Origin: Streptomyces iranensis
Lineage (GTDB): Bacteria > Actinomycetota > Actinomycetes > Streptomycetales > Streptomycetaceae
Direction: 5' to 3'
NCBI RefSeq assembly: GCF_017874715.1
Contig: NZ_JAGGLR010000022.1
Location: 124,001-188,000, forward strand
DNA: 64,000 nucleotides
Part shown: positions 1-11,067 of the stretch, piece by piece
How positions within the stretch are numbered: the stretch's first letter is position 1
Layout of the letters: every line of letters begins with the position of its first letter
Translations under genes and position numbers: made by a program
The notes under the pieces: model-generated
What the model saw: only the letters and a program-made list of their open reading frames with translations
What the model was told of the DNA's origin: nothing
Database searches by the model: none

Positions 1-318
1 GACCCCGCGCACGCGGTGCTCAGGGGGGACCCGGACGATCCCGACGTGAAGGTGGACTTTCACGCGACGACCACCGACGACGACGAGGCGAAGGTGGCGA
101 TGGAGGCTCTGCGGGGCGCGTTCCTCCAGGCCGCGCGGACGCTGGTCCTGCGGCCGGGGGAGATGGCCGTCGTGGACAACCGCATCGCCATCCACGGGCG
201 CACCGCATACCAGCCCAAGTACGACGGCTACGACCGGTGGCTGCACCGCACCTTCATCCATCTGGACCACCGCCGTACCCGGGCCCACCGGGCCGGCAAT
301 GGAAATGTCCTGTTCTGA
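1..318 (+). CDS. 2-oxoglutarate/Fe(II) oxygenase, C-terminal part (clavaminate synthase / arginine hydroxylase-like)
   Basis: The window opens inside this gene; only the last 105 codons are present. They resemble the C-terminal end of TauD/clavaminate-synthase-type oxygenases such as amino-acid beta-hydroxylases. The stretch VVDNRIAIHGRTAYQPKY carries the distal iron-binding His (in IHGR). The following YDRWLHRTF supplies the Arg that in this family binds the 2-oxoglutarate carboxylate. The likely role is hydroxylation of a free or carrier-bound amino acid, often in specialised metabolism, but the substrate cannot be read from this part. The proximal HxD/E motif lies outside the window. The family call is fairly sure, the specificity is not. 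Confidence 0.75.
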   Translation, partial: DPAHAVLRGDPDDPDVKVDFHATTTDDDEAKVAMEALRGAFLQAARTLVLRPGEMAVVDNRIAIHGRTAYQPKYDGYDRWLHRTFIHLDHRRTRAHRAGNGNVLF

Positions 319-487
319 TCCGCCCGGCCCCGCGGGACGTGCGGGGAGGGGCGGGGTGTCGGGGTGTCATCCGCGAGGCGCATCCAACCTCCCCCGCGCG
401 GCGGAGGCGGTGCGCCCGCGGGACGGATGCGCCCGCCGCCCCCACGGGACAGGCTGGACTGTCGGCACCGCGAAACCGGAGGTCACG

Positions 488-1621
488 GTGACTGTTTCCG
501 CGCAAACCCCGGCCCACCCCGGCCCCGGGCTGCCGTCCCCGGAGCCCACGTGGCGGGCGTGGCCGCGGCGGTGGCCCCGGTGGGCGCCCCACGCCACCGC
601 GGTGTGGGGCGTGGGGTACGCCGCCGTCCAGGTGGTCTGGGCCGCCGCGGGCACCACCGTGCCCTGGTCGCCGCATGTGGCCTACGCATCCGGCGTCCAA
701 CTCGCGCTGGCCGCCCTCGCCCTGCTGGCCGCCGGGGCCTGCCTGGCCACCCCCCGGCCACTTGCGCGGCGCGGCCGGGTGGCGGTGGCGGCGGTGCTGG
801 CCGTGGCGATCCCCGTCTTCGCGATGGGCATGGCGAGCCTGCCCGCGTACGTCGTCACCTTGGCGTCGTTATCGGGCGTGGAGAGCGCCACCGGCTTCGC
901 CCATGTCCTGCTGAACACCGTGGGCCTGGCCCTGCTGCTGCTGGTCGGCCTCTCCCACCGGCGGCGGCTGCGGGGCCGGTGCCCGCGGTGCGGGGCCGGG
1001 CACACCGGCGACGGCAGCGGGCCGCTGGCCCACCCGCCCGCCTCCGTGGCGTCCCGGCGGACCCGGGTCCAGGTGTACCTGCTGATGAGCGGGCTTCTGC
1101 CGTGGGCGGTCGTCAAGACCATCTGGACGCTCGGCGGCGACGCGCTGAGCGTCACGGCGGAGAAGTGGCGCGAGGAGAACGCGGGCGGCTCGGGCGCGGC
1201 CAAGGCGCTCGCCTCAGTGGGCGTCGACGTCACCGTCCTGGCCGCGCTGGCCGGGATCTTCCTGCTGCTGGGGTTGATGTACCCCTGGGGCCAGGTGTTC
1301 CCACGCTGGACGCTTCTCCTCACCGGGCGGCGGGTGCCCCGGCTCCTGCCACTCCTCCCGGCGTGGCTGTCGGCCATCGGCCTGTCGGTGTACGGCGTCG
1401 TCCTCGTGATCTACGCCCCGCTCAGCGCCACGGGTGTGCTGCCCAGGATCAAACCGGACGGGGCGTTCACCTCCAGCGCGGGAATCACCTGGATGGTGCT
1501 CTTCGGCGGGCTGGCCTTCGGCGGCCTGGGCTTCGGACTGATCGCCGCGGCCCGCTCGTACGCCGCCCGCACCCGTCCGGTCTGCGCGATCGCCGCCACG
1601 GACGCGGCGCCGGGGGACTGA
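488..1621 (+). CDS. Multi-pass membrane protein of unknown function
   Basis: This encodes a 377-residue protein with about seven to eight hydrophobic helices and no enzymatic motif I recognise. The GTG at 488 was chosen because GGAGG lies five bases upstream (478-482); the open frame extends upstream without another good site. A cytoplasmic-looking loop near residue 160 holds one CPRCG knuckle followed by Gly/Ser-rich sequence, not enough for a full zinc ribbon. It lies 169 bases after the oxygenase on the same strand and converges on the metallophosphoesterase, so co-transcription with the oxygenase is possible but not shown. Membrane location is clear from composition; function is unknown. 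Confidence 0.7.
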   Translation: MTVSAQTPAHPGPGLPSPEPTWRAWPRRWPRWAPHATAVWGVGYAAVQVVWAAAGTTVPWSPHVAYASGVQLALAALALLAAGACLATPRPLARRGRVAVAAVLAVAIPVFAMGMASLPAYVVTLASLSGVESATGFAHVLLNTVGLALLLLVGLSHRRRLRGRCPRCGAGHTGDGSGPLAHPPASVASRRTRVQVYLLMSGLLPWAVVKTIWTLGGDALSVTAEKWREENAGGSGAAKALASVGVDVTVLAALAGIFLLLGLMYPWGQVFPRWTLLLTGRRVPRLLPLLPAWLSAIGLSVYGVVLVIYAPLSATGVLPRIKPDGAFTSSAGITWMVLFGGLAFGGLGFGLIAAARSYAARTRPVCAIAATDAAPGD

Positions 1622-1633
1622 TAAGCCGGAGTG

Positions 1634-2854
1634 CTATATCGAGGCGGGCGGGTGCGGGGAGCGGAGCACGAGCAGGGTGATCTCGCTGGGGGCGAAGACG
1701 CGGAACGGCGGGCCCCAGAAGCCGGTGCCGCGGCTGGTGTAGAGGAGGGTGCGGGGGCCGTGGTGGCTGAGGCCGGCGAGGGCGGGCTGGTCGATGCGGA
1801 CGAGGTGGTGGAAGGGCCATATCTGGCCGCCGTGGGTGTGGCCGGAGAGTTGGAGGTCGATGCCGGCGGCTGCTGCCCGGTCGATGAACTTGGGCTGGTG
1901 CGCCAGGAGCAGGACGGGTAGGTCGGGGTCGGCGCCGGTCAGGGCTCCGGCGAGGTGGGCGCGGTGGCCTGGCAGGCCGGAGGACTCGGCGGTGACGTCG
2001 TCCACTCCGGCGACCACGAGGGTGTCGCCTCCGCGTTCGAGCAGCAGATGGCGGTTGCGCAGCGGCTCCCAGCCCAGCTCGTCCATCAGGTCGACCCAGC
2101 CCTGGGCCTCGCTGTGGTACTCGTGGTTGCCGGTGACGTATACCCGGGCCCGGGTGGCCCGCACGGTACCGAGTGGGGCGGCCTGGGCGCGGCGGCGTTC
2201 GGCCGTGCCGTCCGCGATGTCGCCGGTGTGGCAGACCAGGTCGGCTTCCAGAGTGTTCACCGTCTCGCACACCCGCGCCGACCAGCGAGTGCGATCGAGC
2301 GGGCCGTAGTGGGTGTCGGTGATGAGGGCGACGCGGATGCCGTCCAACCCAGGCCCCAGCCGCGGGAGTTGCACGTCGAGTCGGCGCACGCGTGGCACGC
2401 GGCGGGCCTCGGCGTACCCCCAGCCGAGCAGTACGGCGGTCGTGCCGAGGACGGCCCAGGTGACGATTCGGGCCCGGTCCTGGCTCTCGCCGACGCCGGC
2501 CACGGTCAGGGCGAGCCGCAAGAGGACGCCGAGCAGAACGGACCAGGTGAACAGAGTCCAGCTGGTGCCCAGCAGGGTGTCACCGACGATCGCCGCCCGG
2601 TCCTGCTGGCGCCGGCCGTGGCCCCGCACCATCGCGAGCGGCATACCGATGAGGCCGAGGGCGAACAGGGCGGTGCCGACCAGCGTGACGGGCAGCGGCC
2701 AGTGCTGGCCGCTGTGCAGGAGCACCCAGCAGGGCACGGCCCACAGCAGGACGGGGGCGATCATGGGGATGAAGCGCATCAGGCGGCGCAGTCGGCTCTG
2801 CCGCGGCGCTCGCGCTTCACCCTCGGCGGGCCGGGTGTTGCTGGTGTCGGTCAC
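1634..2854 (-). CDS. Membrane-anchored metallophosphoesterase (YkuE-like)
   Basis: A 406-residue protein with roughly four N-terminal membrane helices and a C-terminal calcineurin-like phosphoesterase domain. The dimetal-binding motifs appear in order: LITDTHYG, HTGDIADG, TGNHEYH, LLAHQPK and SGHTHGGQ. The family hydrolyses phosphomonoesters or phosphodiesters at the membrane; bacterial relatives act on lipid-linked or UDP-sugar substrates, but nothing here decides the substrate. The GTG at 2854 follows GGGAGGGGAAGC, a strong ribosome site, so the longer open frame upstream is not used. Its stop lies 13 bases from that of the convergent membrane protein gene. Confidence 0.88.
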   Translation of the reverse strand: MTDTSNTRPAEGEARAPRQSRLRRLMRFIPMIAPVLLWAVPCWVLLHSGQHWPLPVTLVGTALFALGLIGMPLAMVRGHGRRQQDRAAIVGDTLLGTSWTLFTWSVLLGVLLRLALTVAGVGESQDRARIVTWAVLGTTAVLLGWGYAEARRVPRVRRLDVQLPRLGPGLDGIRVALITDTHYGPLDRTRWSARVCETVNTLEADLVCHTGDIADGTAERRRAQAAPLGTVRATRARVYVTGNHEYHSEAQGWVDLMDELGWEPLRNRHLLLERGGDTLVVAGVDDVTAESSGLPGHRAHLAGALTGADPDLPVLLLAHQPKFIDRAAAAGIDLQLSGHTHGGQIWPFHHLVRIDQPALAGLSHHGPRTLLYTSRGTGFWGPPFRVFAPSEITLLVLRSPHPPASI

Positions 2855-3017
2855 GCTTCCCCTCCCTGACCAAGCTGCCGTCTCGCGCACTGTATCCGGT
2901 CGCCTTGGGCCGGCCGGACCGGTTCGGCCTTCGCCGAACTCCCCCACTGGCGCGGGGCCGACCCGGGACAACGCCTACGTCAAACACCACGCGGAACGGC
3001 TCGCCCACACCGCCGTC

Positions 3018-3629
3018 TTAGCTCTGCCTGAGCTGTTTGCGGTTGGCTGTCAGGACTTCGTCGGACAGCCCGGGGTCGGCCTCGGCGACGGCGCGGGAGA
3101 CCACCAGCGCGCCGACCATCTGGCAGAACAGCGCCACTGCCTGTTCGCGGGCTTCTGCCGCAGTCGGTTCGGTGCCGGATTGGTGCGCGCGATCGAGCAC
3201 CATCTCGGTGATGGTGCTGAAGTATCCCTCAAGCCCGCGCCGGTACTCGGCCTGAGATGTGGCGCCGTGGCGTCCGGCATCGACTGCCAGGGCGGCTGAG
3301 GCGCAGCCGGTTTCCGGGTGATCACGGTGGGCGGCCGTCACGTATACGTCGACCATGTCGTGCAGGGCTGCTCGGGCGGAGCGGGGATGTGCCTTGCGGA
3401 TGGCGGCGAGCGCGTTGAGCGAGTCGGCGAAGCCCTGACGGTAGACTTCGAGGGCGAGGTCTTCCTTCGAGGAGAAGTGGTTGTAAAAGCCTCCGTGCGT
3501 CATCCCGGCGGTCTTCATCAGCTCCTCGATGCCGATCCCGTCGATGCCGTGCAGCCTGAAGCCTTCGCCTGCTGCCCGGACGATCTTTTCGCGGTTGAGC
3601 TTCTTCTGCTCCTGGGTGATGCGTGGCAC
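3018..3629 (-). CDS. TetR family transcriptional regulator
   Basis: A 203-residue repressor. The N-terminal helix-turn-helix is typical: REKIVRAAGEGF, then GIGIEELMKTAGMTHGGFY, then NHFSSKEDL. The C-terminal ligand-binding domain contains a Cys in ETGCASAA, a context common in TetR_C members that sense quinones or small electrophiles. The start chosen is the GTG at 3629 (PRITQEQKK), with GAGGAGG eight bases upstream; an ATG at 3692 in the same frame would add 21 residues. It is divergent from a broken zinc-type alcohol dehydrogenase, its probable former target. A near-perfect inverted repeat at 3698-3712 is the likely operator. Confidence 0.88.
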   Translation of the reverse strand: MPRITQEQKKLNREKIVRAAGEGFRLHGIDGIGIEELMKTAGMTHGGFYNHFSSKEDLALEVYRQGFADSLNALAAIRKAHPRSARAALHDMVDVYVTAAHRDHPETGCASAALAVDAGRHGATSQAEYRRGLEGYFSTITEMVLDRAHQSGTEPTAAEAREQAVALFCQMVGALVVSRAVAEADPGLSDEVLTANRKQLRQS

Positions 3630-3697
3630 CTCGGACACCTCCTCGACAAGACGGCACCGCTGCGTGCGGGCCGAGGCCGATATCTCGCCCATTGTGA

Positions 3698-3712
3698 TGA
3701 TACCTGGCATCA
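3698..3712. promoter_or_regulatory. Candidate TetR operator between regulator and broken dehydrogenase
   Basis: TGATACCTGGCATCA is a 7-1-7 inverted repeat with one mismatched pair. It lies in the divergent region, about 70 bases before the TetR start. The position fits an autoregulatory site that also controlled the dehydrogenase. Binding is inferred only. Confidence 0.4.
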
Positions 3713-3720
3713 AAAAGTGT

Positions 3721-4500
3721 TCACGCACGCTCTCCGGCTTGACACGGATCTGCTCGTCGGGATCCGTGCCGTGGGAATCACTCCGGGTGAAGCGGCGATC
3801 CGGCAGATGCGCAGCGCTGAACCGGGCGGACGAATCATCCTGGGGTGGGAGTTCGCCGGGGTGGTGGAAGCCGTGGGACCGGAAGCCACGGGCTTCGCAG
3901 TCGGCGATCGCGTCATGGGCACCGGAGACATGTCACGAGACGGCGCCTGGGCGGAGCGGCTCGCGGTCGACCATCGTGTGGTGGCGAGGATTCCAGCTGC
4001 TGAAGAGCGGAACCTCGGCCCTGGTGGCGAGCACGGCCTCGCGTCCCGAATCACGCGAGTGGTGCACGAGGATGGGAGCGGATGTGGTCGTCGACCACAC
4101 CGGAAACGTGCCCGGTCAACTGCGTGACGCCGGTGCCGACCGGATCGACCTGGTGTTGTCCACTTCGGGGACCATCGGCAATGTCGGCTGGATCGCCGAG
4201 ATCCTGCGGCCATTCGGTCACCTTGCCGTCATCGATCTGAACGGTCCGCTCGACCTTGGACCGCTCGTCGGCAAATCGGTGTCGCTGCACACCGAAACCG
4301 TCTTCAGCAAGATCATGGCCGGTGGCGACATCGCCGGCCAGGGCAGAATCCTCGCCGAACTGGCAGCGGATGTCGCCGCGGGCCGGCTGCGTCCCATCGC
4401 CACGACGGTGCTCAGCGGCCTGAGTGTGGACACGATGAGAGCAGCCCACGAACTGGCCGAGAGCAGGCGGACGATCGGGAAGACCGTGATCAACGTCTGA
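3721..4500 (+). pseudogene. Broken zinc-type alcohol dehydrogenase / quinone oxidoreductase
   Basis: Two fragments of one medium-chain dehydrogenase lie in different frames. The first, about 3735-4015, reads like the GroES-like domain: LLVGIRAVGITPGEAA, GWEFAGVVEAVG, GFAVGDRVMG, DGAWAERLAVD. The second, about 4025-4500, resumes in another frame with VASTASRPESREW and RMGADVVVDH and runs to a normal C-terminus. The intact family has about 60 residues between these parts, including the PLTALTAWE-type segment and the Rossmann GGAGGVGS loop; these are missing. The first 30 or so residues and a start codon are also absent. Internal deletion, frameshift and loss of the N-terminus make it non-functional. 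TetR is its divergent neighbour. Confidence 0.8.
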
Positions 4501-4538
4501 GCCCGTCCGTCTTCTCCGGCATCGGTACCCGTGCGCCG

Positions 4539-4580
4539 ACAGGGCGCCTGACGGGTATCCGCCCTCGTCAGGCGCCCTGT
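4539..4580. terminator. Bidirectional hairpin terminator
   Basis: A perfect 15-bp stem (ACAGGGCGCCTGACG and its complement) encloses a 12-base loop. It sits between the end of the dehydrogenase remnant and the end of exaC, so it can stop transcription from both sides. Confidence 0.75.
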
Positions 4581-4588
4581 TGCGGTGC

Positions 4589-6112
<1,524 letters not shown>

Positions 6113-6219
6113 GGGGCGGCCTCCCTGGTGTACGCGTGGTGGGTCCCGTTGTCGGACGCGTCGTTCGGGTGCGCGTCCAGGCTCCGCCCGCGCCGACGCG
6201 GGCGGAGCCGACGGGGAGG

Positions 6220-7608
6220 CTAGGCGCGGCCACGTTGCGCCGACGTTGCGTTCAGGTGGCCGCCTCCTTGCCGCAGGGCTCCGTGCTCATGGCCGCCTTG
6301 GTGGCGCAGGGCTTCGCCCTCATGGCTGCCCTGGTGGGCGCCGCCCGGCAGCCCGTACAGCTCCCGCAGCCGCCGCACCCGCGCCGCCGGAGCCGCCCGT
6401 CCGGGCGCATGCGCCGGAATGATGGTCAGCAGCGCCTCCGCGACCTCCAGATCGTCCTCGCCCCACGGTGTCTGCGCCCAGCGCCGCAGCAGCTCAGGAT
6501 CGCCGTGGGACAGCACGGCGCGCCGCACCCCGTCCTCCAGCACCCGCCGCATCCGGCAGACCCCCGGCGCCTCCGACAGCGGCAGCAGCGGCCCGCTGTA
6601 CGCCCGCACCGCCGTGTAGGCGTCGCCGGAGGTCAACGCCTCGGCGGCGTCCGCCAGATCGGTGCGCACGGGTGTGCAGAGCCGGTACGGGCGCGAGCCC
6701 AGCAGCGGGCCCACCAGGCGGCGCAGCCGGGACAGCTCGGCCCGCAGCGTCACCGGGGAGCGGTCGTCGGCCCGTGGCCCGTACAGCTCGAGCGTCAGCC
6801 GGTCGCCCGAAAGACCCTCCGGATGGCCGGCCAGCAGCACCATGATCTCGCTGTGCCGCCGCCCGAGCCGCAGCCGCCGTCCGTCGACGACCAGCAGCGC
6901 CTCGTCCCGCCCCAGCGCCGTCAGCGAGATCCGCGGCTCGCGTTTCCGCGGCACCTCGGCGCCCAGCTGGGCCTCGGCGGCTCGGGCGGTCGCCTGGACC
7001 AGGGCGAGGCTGTGCGGGGCGGCCAGATGGTCCCCGCCGGTGATGTCCACCGCGCCCAGCAGCCGCCCGGTGTGCGGATCGTGGAGCGGGGCGGCCGCGC
7101 AGGTCCACGGCTGCACACTGCGGTTGAAGTGCTCGGTGGCGAAGATCTGCACCGCGTGGTCGACGGTGAGTGCCGTCCCGGGCGCGTTGGTGCCCGCGTG
7201 GCGCTCGTCCCAGCGCGCCCCGGCCACGAAGTTCATCCCCTCGGCCCGGTTCCGTACCCCCGCGTGCCCCTCCACCCACAGCAGCCGGCCCTGCTCGTCG
7301 CAGACCGCGAGCAGATGGGCCCCGTCGTAGGCGATGGTGCCCAGCAACTCCCGGAACAGCGGCATCACCCGGGCCAGCGGATGGTCCGCGCGATAGGTGT
7401 CCAGCGCGTCGTCCGTCAGGTCGATCGGCGCCTTGCACTCCTGGGTGACCCGGGCGTCGGCCGAGCGCCGCCAGGACTCCGCCACCACCGGCCGTACGGC
7501 CGGACTCACCGCCCCCTCCGTCAGAAACGCCTCATGGGCGCGGCGCACGTCGCGGGTGCGCTCGGCGGGGTCGGTGCCTGACGCCATCGCCAGCCAGGGA
7601 TTGACCAT
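6220..7608 (-). CDS. GAF-domain transcriptional regulator (AcoR-like sensor, winged-helix output)
   Basis: A 462-residue regulator. Residues about 45-220 form the GAF sensor found at the front of AcoR-type activators: SWRRSADARV, LLAVCDEQGRLLWVEG, WDERHAGTNAPGTAL, HFNRSVQPWTCAAAPLHD, GAVDITGG. There is no sigma-54 AAA+ domain; instead the C-terminal half carries a winged-helix-like region (GRRHSEIMVLLAGHPEG, LRAELSRLRRLVG), the actinobacterial form. The last 40 residues are His/Gly-rich and repetitive (HQGSHEGEALRHQGGHEH), unusual for the family. An ATG at 7608 follows GCGAGGCACC. Position upstream of exaC supports control of that gene. Confidence 0.82.
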   Translation of the reverse strand: MVNPWLAMASGTDPAERTRDVRRAHEAFLTEGAVSPAVRPVVAESWRRSADARVTQECKAPIDLTDDALDTYRADHPLARVMPLFRELLGTIAYDGAHLLAVCDEQGRLLWVEGHAGVRNRAEGMNFVAGARWDERHAGTNAPGTALTVDHAVQIFATEHFNRSVQPWTCAAAPLHDPHTGRLLGAVDITGGDHLAAPHSLALVQATARAAEAQLGAEVPRKREPRISLTALGRDEALLVVDGRRLRLGRRHSEIMVLLAGHPEGLSGDRLTLELYGPRADDRSPVTLRAELSRLRRLVGPLLGSRPYRLCTPVRTDLADAAEALTSGDAYTAVRAYSGPLLPLSEAPGVCRMRRVLEDGVRRAVLSHGDPELLRRWAQTPWGEDDLEVAEALLTIIPAHAPGRAAPAARVRRLRELYGLPGGAHQGSHEGEALRHQGGHEHGALRQGGGHLNATSAQRGRA

Positions 7609-7699
7609 GGTGCCTCGCTCAGCGGTACGGGGAGGGGCGGAACGGGGAGGTGCGGAGTCTCAGGCTTTCACGGATCGGGCGGCGGGAGGAGTCGGCGGG

Positions 7700-7834
7700 T
7701 CAGGTATGCGCGGGCAAGGAGGGGGCGGGCACGACCCCGGGCGGGGAGGCATAGCCGCAGGAGTGGCAGATCTTCCACCCGTCCTGGTTCACGGCGAGTT
7801 GGCCGCCACAGCTCGGGCACTGCTCGGAGCTCAT
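7700..7834 (-). CDS. 44-residue zinc-ribbon protein
   Basis: A small gene below the usual length cut-off. The 44 residues contain two CxxC knuckles, QCPSCGGQ near the N-terminus and ICHSCGYA fifteen residues later, the classic zinc-ribbon spacing. Pro-rich sequence follows (ASPPGVVPAPSLP). The ATG at 7834 has AAAGGA nine bases upstream. It sits before the GAF regulator gene on the same strand, 91 bases away. A DNA-, RNA- or protein-binding role is possible; none can be assigned. The regular cysteines make chance translation unlikely. Confidence 0.65.
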   Translation of the reverse strand: MSSEQCPSCGGQLAVNQDGWKICHSCGYASPPGVVPAPSLPAHT

Positions 7835-8083
7835 GATCGTTCCTTTGGTTCACGCGCGCGGAGTGGAGCGGGCCACCCGTGCGCTCAGATTTCCTTGTGG
7901 GGCGGATGCCCCGCAATAGCCAGAACAAGCCGCGTTGAGGTACGAGCCCCGGACGGAGCGCGTTCACAGGGAGTACGCGGAGTTACCGGGGGGTCTTCTC
8001 CACATACGCTCCTCGCGCCCCCTCGTGCGCCGCTTGAACGCTTGACGCCGATGGGCCGGTTGTGCGCGGGCGCGCACGACGAA

Positions 8084-8117
8084 GCGGGCGGGGAGCCGGT
8101 GATGGCTCCCCGCCCGC
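8084..8117. terminator. Hairpin terminator after chitinase
   Basis: A perfect 14-bp stem (GCGGGCGGGGAGCC and complement) with a six-base loop begins 26 bases past the chitinase stop, in the transcript's direction. Confidence 0.7.
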
Positions 8118-8142
8118 GTCGATCAGGGGCGTTGGTGTGGGG

Positions 8143-9426
<1,284 letters not shown>

Positions 9427-9812
9427 GGAATCTCCTCGGTGGGGGGTGAGGGGAGAGTGAACTGCCCGACGACCTGCCCATAGCTTGACATGAACGCGCA
9501 GGACAGGGTGGGGAAAAGGTAGAAGGACTAGACCAGTGGGGTCAATGGTCTGGGCCAATTTGCTCCATGCGTGCGACGTTGGTGGGAGTGTGTGGAGGAA
9601 GGTGGTGGGTGCACCCATGTGTGAATTTGGTTGAAGATCGGGCGACCGGTACCGGATGGCTCCGGATCGGGCATACTCCAACCGCCGCAGTGCAGGTCAT
9701 CACCGTGCGCGATCCGACGGGCCGACCGGCCGGCGGCAGCATCACCGGTGGCGCCGCCTCACCCCGGCGCACGCCGCCGAAGCGCCTGACCAGGGGAGAG
9801 GAGAGCGCCGCC
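9427..9812. other. Divergent intergenic region, chitinase / acyl-CoA dehydrogenase
   Basis: These 386 bases hold no gene. The half nearest the chitinase carries the two DasR-like boxes. The half nearest the acyl-CoA dehydrogenase ends in GGGGAGAGGAGAG, its ribosome site. No clear promoter hexamers were recognised for either gene. Confidence 0.6.
9523..9559 (-). promoter_or_regulatory. Two DasR-like operator boxes upstream of chitinase
   Basis: Read on the chitinase strand, ATTGGCCCAGACCATT (9559-9544) and CACTGGTCTAGTCCTT (9538-9523) are two imperfect copies of the dre/chitinase box (consensus about ACTGGTCTAGACCAGT), 21 bases apart. Paired 12-bp repeats of this kind are known in front of Streptomyces chitinase genes. 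They lie about 100 bases before the start codon. DasR binding is inferred from motif similarity. Confidence 0.7.
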
Positions 9813-10985
9813 ATGACCGATCACGGCCCGCAGCCGGTGGAGCGTGAGCTGCCCACCGAAGAGGCCCGCGACCTGATCTCGCTCGTCCGCGAGCTGATCG
9901 AACGGGAGATCAAGCCCCGGGCCGCCGAGGAGGAGGCCGCCGGGCGCTTCCCCCGCGAGCTGTTCACCCTGCTGTCCGAGTCCGGGCTGCTGGGGCTGGT
10001 CCACCCCGAGGAGTTCGGCGGCGGCGACCAGCCGTACGAGGTCTACCTCCAGGTCCTCGAGGAGCTCGCCGCGGCCCGGCTGACCGTCGGCCTCGGCGTC
10101 AGCGTCCACACCCTGGCCTGCCACGCCCTCGCCGGCTACGGCAGCAAGGAGCAGCTGGCCGAGCACCTTCCCGCGATGCTGGGCGGCGGACTGCTCGGCG
10201 CGTACTGCCTCTCCGAGCCCTCCTCCGGCTCCGACGCGGCCGGGCTCACCACCCGGGCCACCCGCGACGGGGACACCTGGACGCTCGAGGGCACCAAGGC
10301 GTGGATCACCCACGGCGGCATCGCCGACTTCTACGCCGTGCTCGCCCGCACCGGCCCCGAGCGCACCCGCGGCATCAGCGCCTTCCTCGTGCCCGCCGAC
10401 GCCCCCGGGCTCTCGGCGGCCGCACCCGAGCACAAGATGGGCATGGCCGGTTCGCCGACCTCCCAGATCCACCTCGACGGGGTGCGGGTCCCCGACGCCC
10501 GCCGCATCGGCGAGGAGGGCCAGGGGTTCGCGATCGCCCTGTCCGCCCTCGACGCGGGCCGTCTCGGCATCGCGGCCTGCGCCGTCGGCGTCGCCCAGGC
10601 GGCGCTGGACGAGGCGCTCGCGTACACCGCGCAGCGGCGGCAGTTCGGCCGGCCGATAGCCGACTTCCAGGGCTTGCGCTTCATGCTCGCCGACATGGCC
10701 ACGCAGATCGAGGCCGGGCGCGCCCTGTACCTGACGGCGGCACGGCTGCGGGACGCGGGGCGGCCGTTCTCCAAGCAGGCGGCGATGGCCAAGCTGTTCT
10801 GCACGGACGCCGCGATGCGGATCACCACCGACGCCGTCCAACTGCTGGGCGGATACGGCTACACGGTGGACTTCCCGGTCGAGCGCTATATGCGCGAGGC
10901 GAAGGTCCTCCAGATCGTGGAGGGCACCAACCAGATCCAGCGGGTGGTCATCGCCCGCGCTCTCGCGGGACCTGAGGTCGGCTGA
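9813..10985 (+). CDS. Acyl-CoA dehydrogenase
   Basis: A 390-residue FAD flavoenzyme catalysing alpha,beta-dehydrogenation of acyl-CoA, passing electrons to ETF. The family signatures are present in order: YCLSEPSSGSDAAG (FAD contact), WITHGGIADFY, QRRQFGRPIADFQ, LQLLGGYGYTVDFPVERY-like end and the segment AKVLQIVEGTNQIQR with the catalytic Glu in the short-chain acyl-CoA dehydrogenase position. The ATG at 9813 follows GAGAGGAGAG. It stands alone, divergent from chitinase, so the acyl substrate (fatty acid or branched-chain) is not indicated by neighbours. The stop codon lies inside the first unit of an 18-bp tandem repeat. Confidence 0.93.
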   Translation: MTDHGPQPVERELPTEEARDLISLVRELIEREIKPRAAEEEAAGRFPRELFTLLSESGLLGLVHPEEFGGGDQPYEVYLQVLEELAAARLTVGLGVSVHTLACHALAGYGSKEQLAEHLPAMLGGGLLGAYCLSEPSSGSDAAGLTTRATRDGDTWTLEGTKAWITHGGIADFYAVLARTGPERTRGISAFLVPADAPGLSAAAPEHKMGMAGSPTSQIHLDGVRVPDARRIGEEGQGFAIALSALDAGRLGIAACAVGVAQAALDEALAYTAQRRQFGRPIADFQGLRFMLADMATQIEAGRALYLTAARLRDAGRPFSKQAAMAKLFCTDAAMRITTDAVQLLGGYGYTVDFPVERYMREAKVLQIVEGTNQIQRVVIARALAGPEVG

Positions 10986-11036
10986 GGCCGGAGTTTCGGC
11001 TGAGGCCGGAGTTTCGGTTGGGGCCGGTGTTTCGGT
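10979..11036 (+). repeat. 18-bp tandem repeat at gene end
   Basis: CGGCTGAGGCCGGAGTTT occurs twice perfectly (10979-10996, 10997-11014), once diverged (11015-11032) and then fades. The first copy contains the TGA stop of the acyl-CoA dehydrogenase, so the array grew out of its last codons. Confidence 0.85.
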
Positions 11037-11037
11037 T

Positions 11038-11058
11038 GGGGGCGCGGCCTGCGCCCCC
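11038..11058. terminator. Hairpin between convergent genes
   Basis: GGGGGCGC pairs with GCGCCCCC around a five-base loop, directly after the 18-bp repeats and ten bases before the stop of the convergent gene. Confidence 0.55.
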
Positions 11059-11067
11059 GCCGTATCC

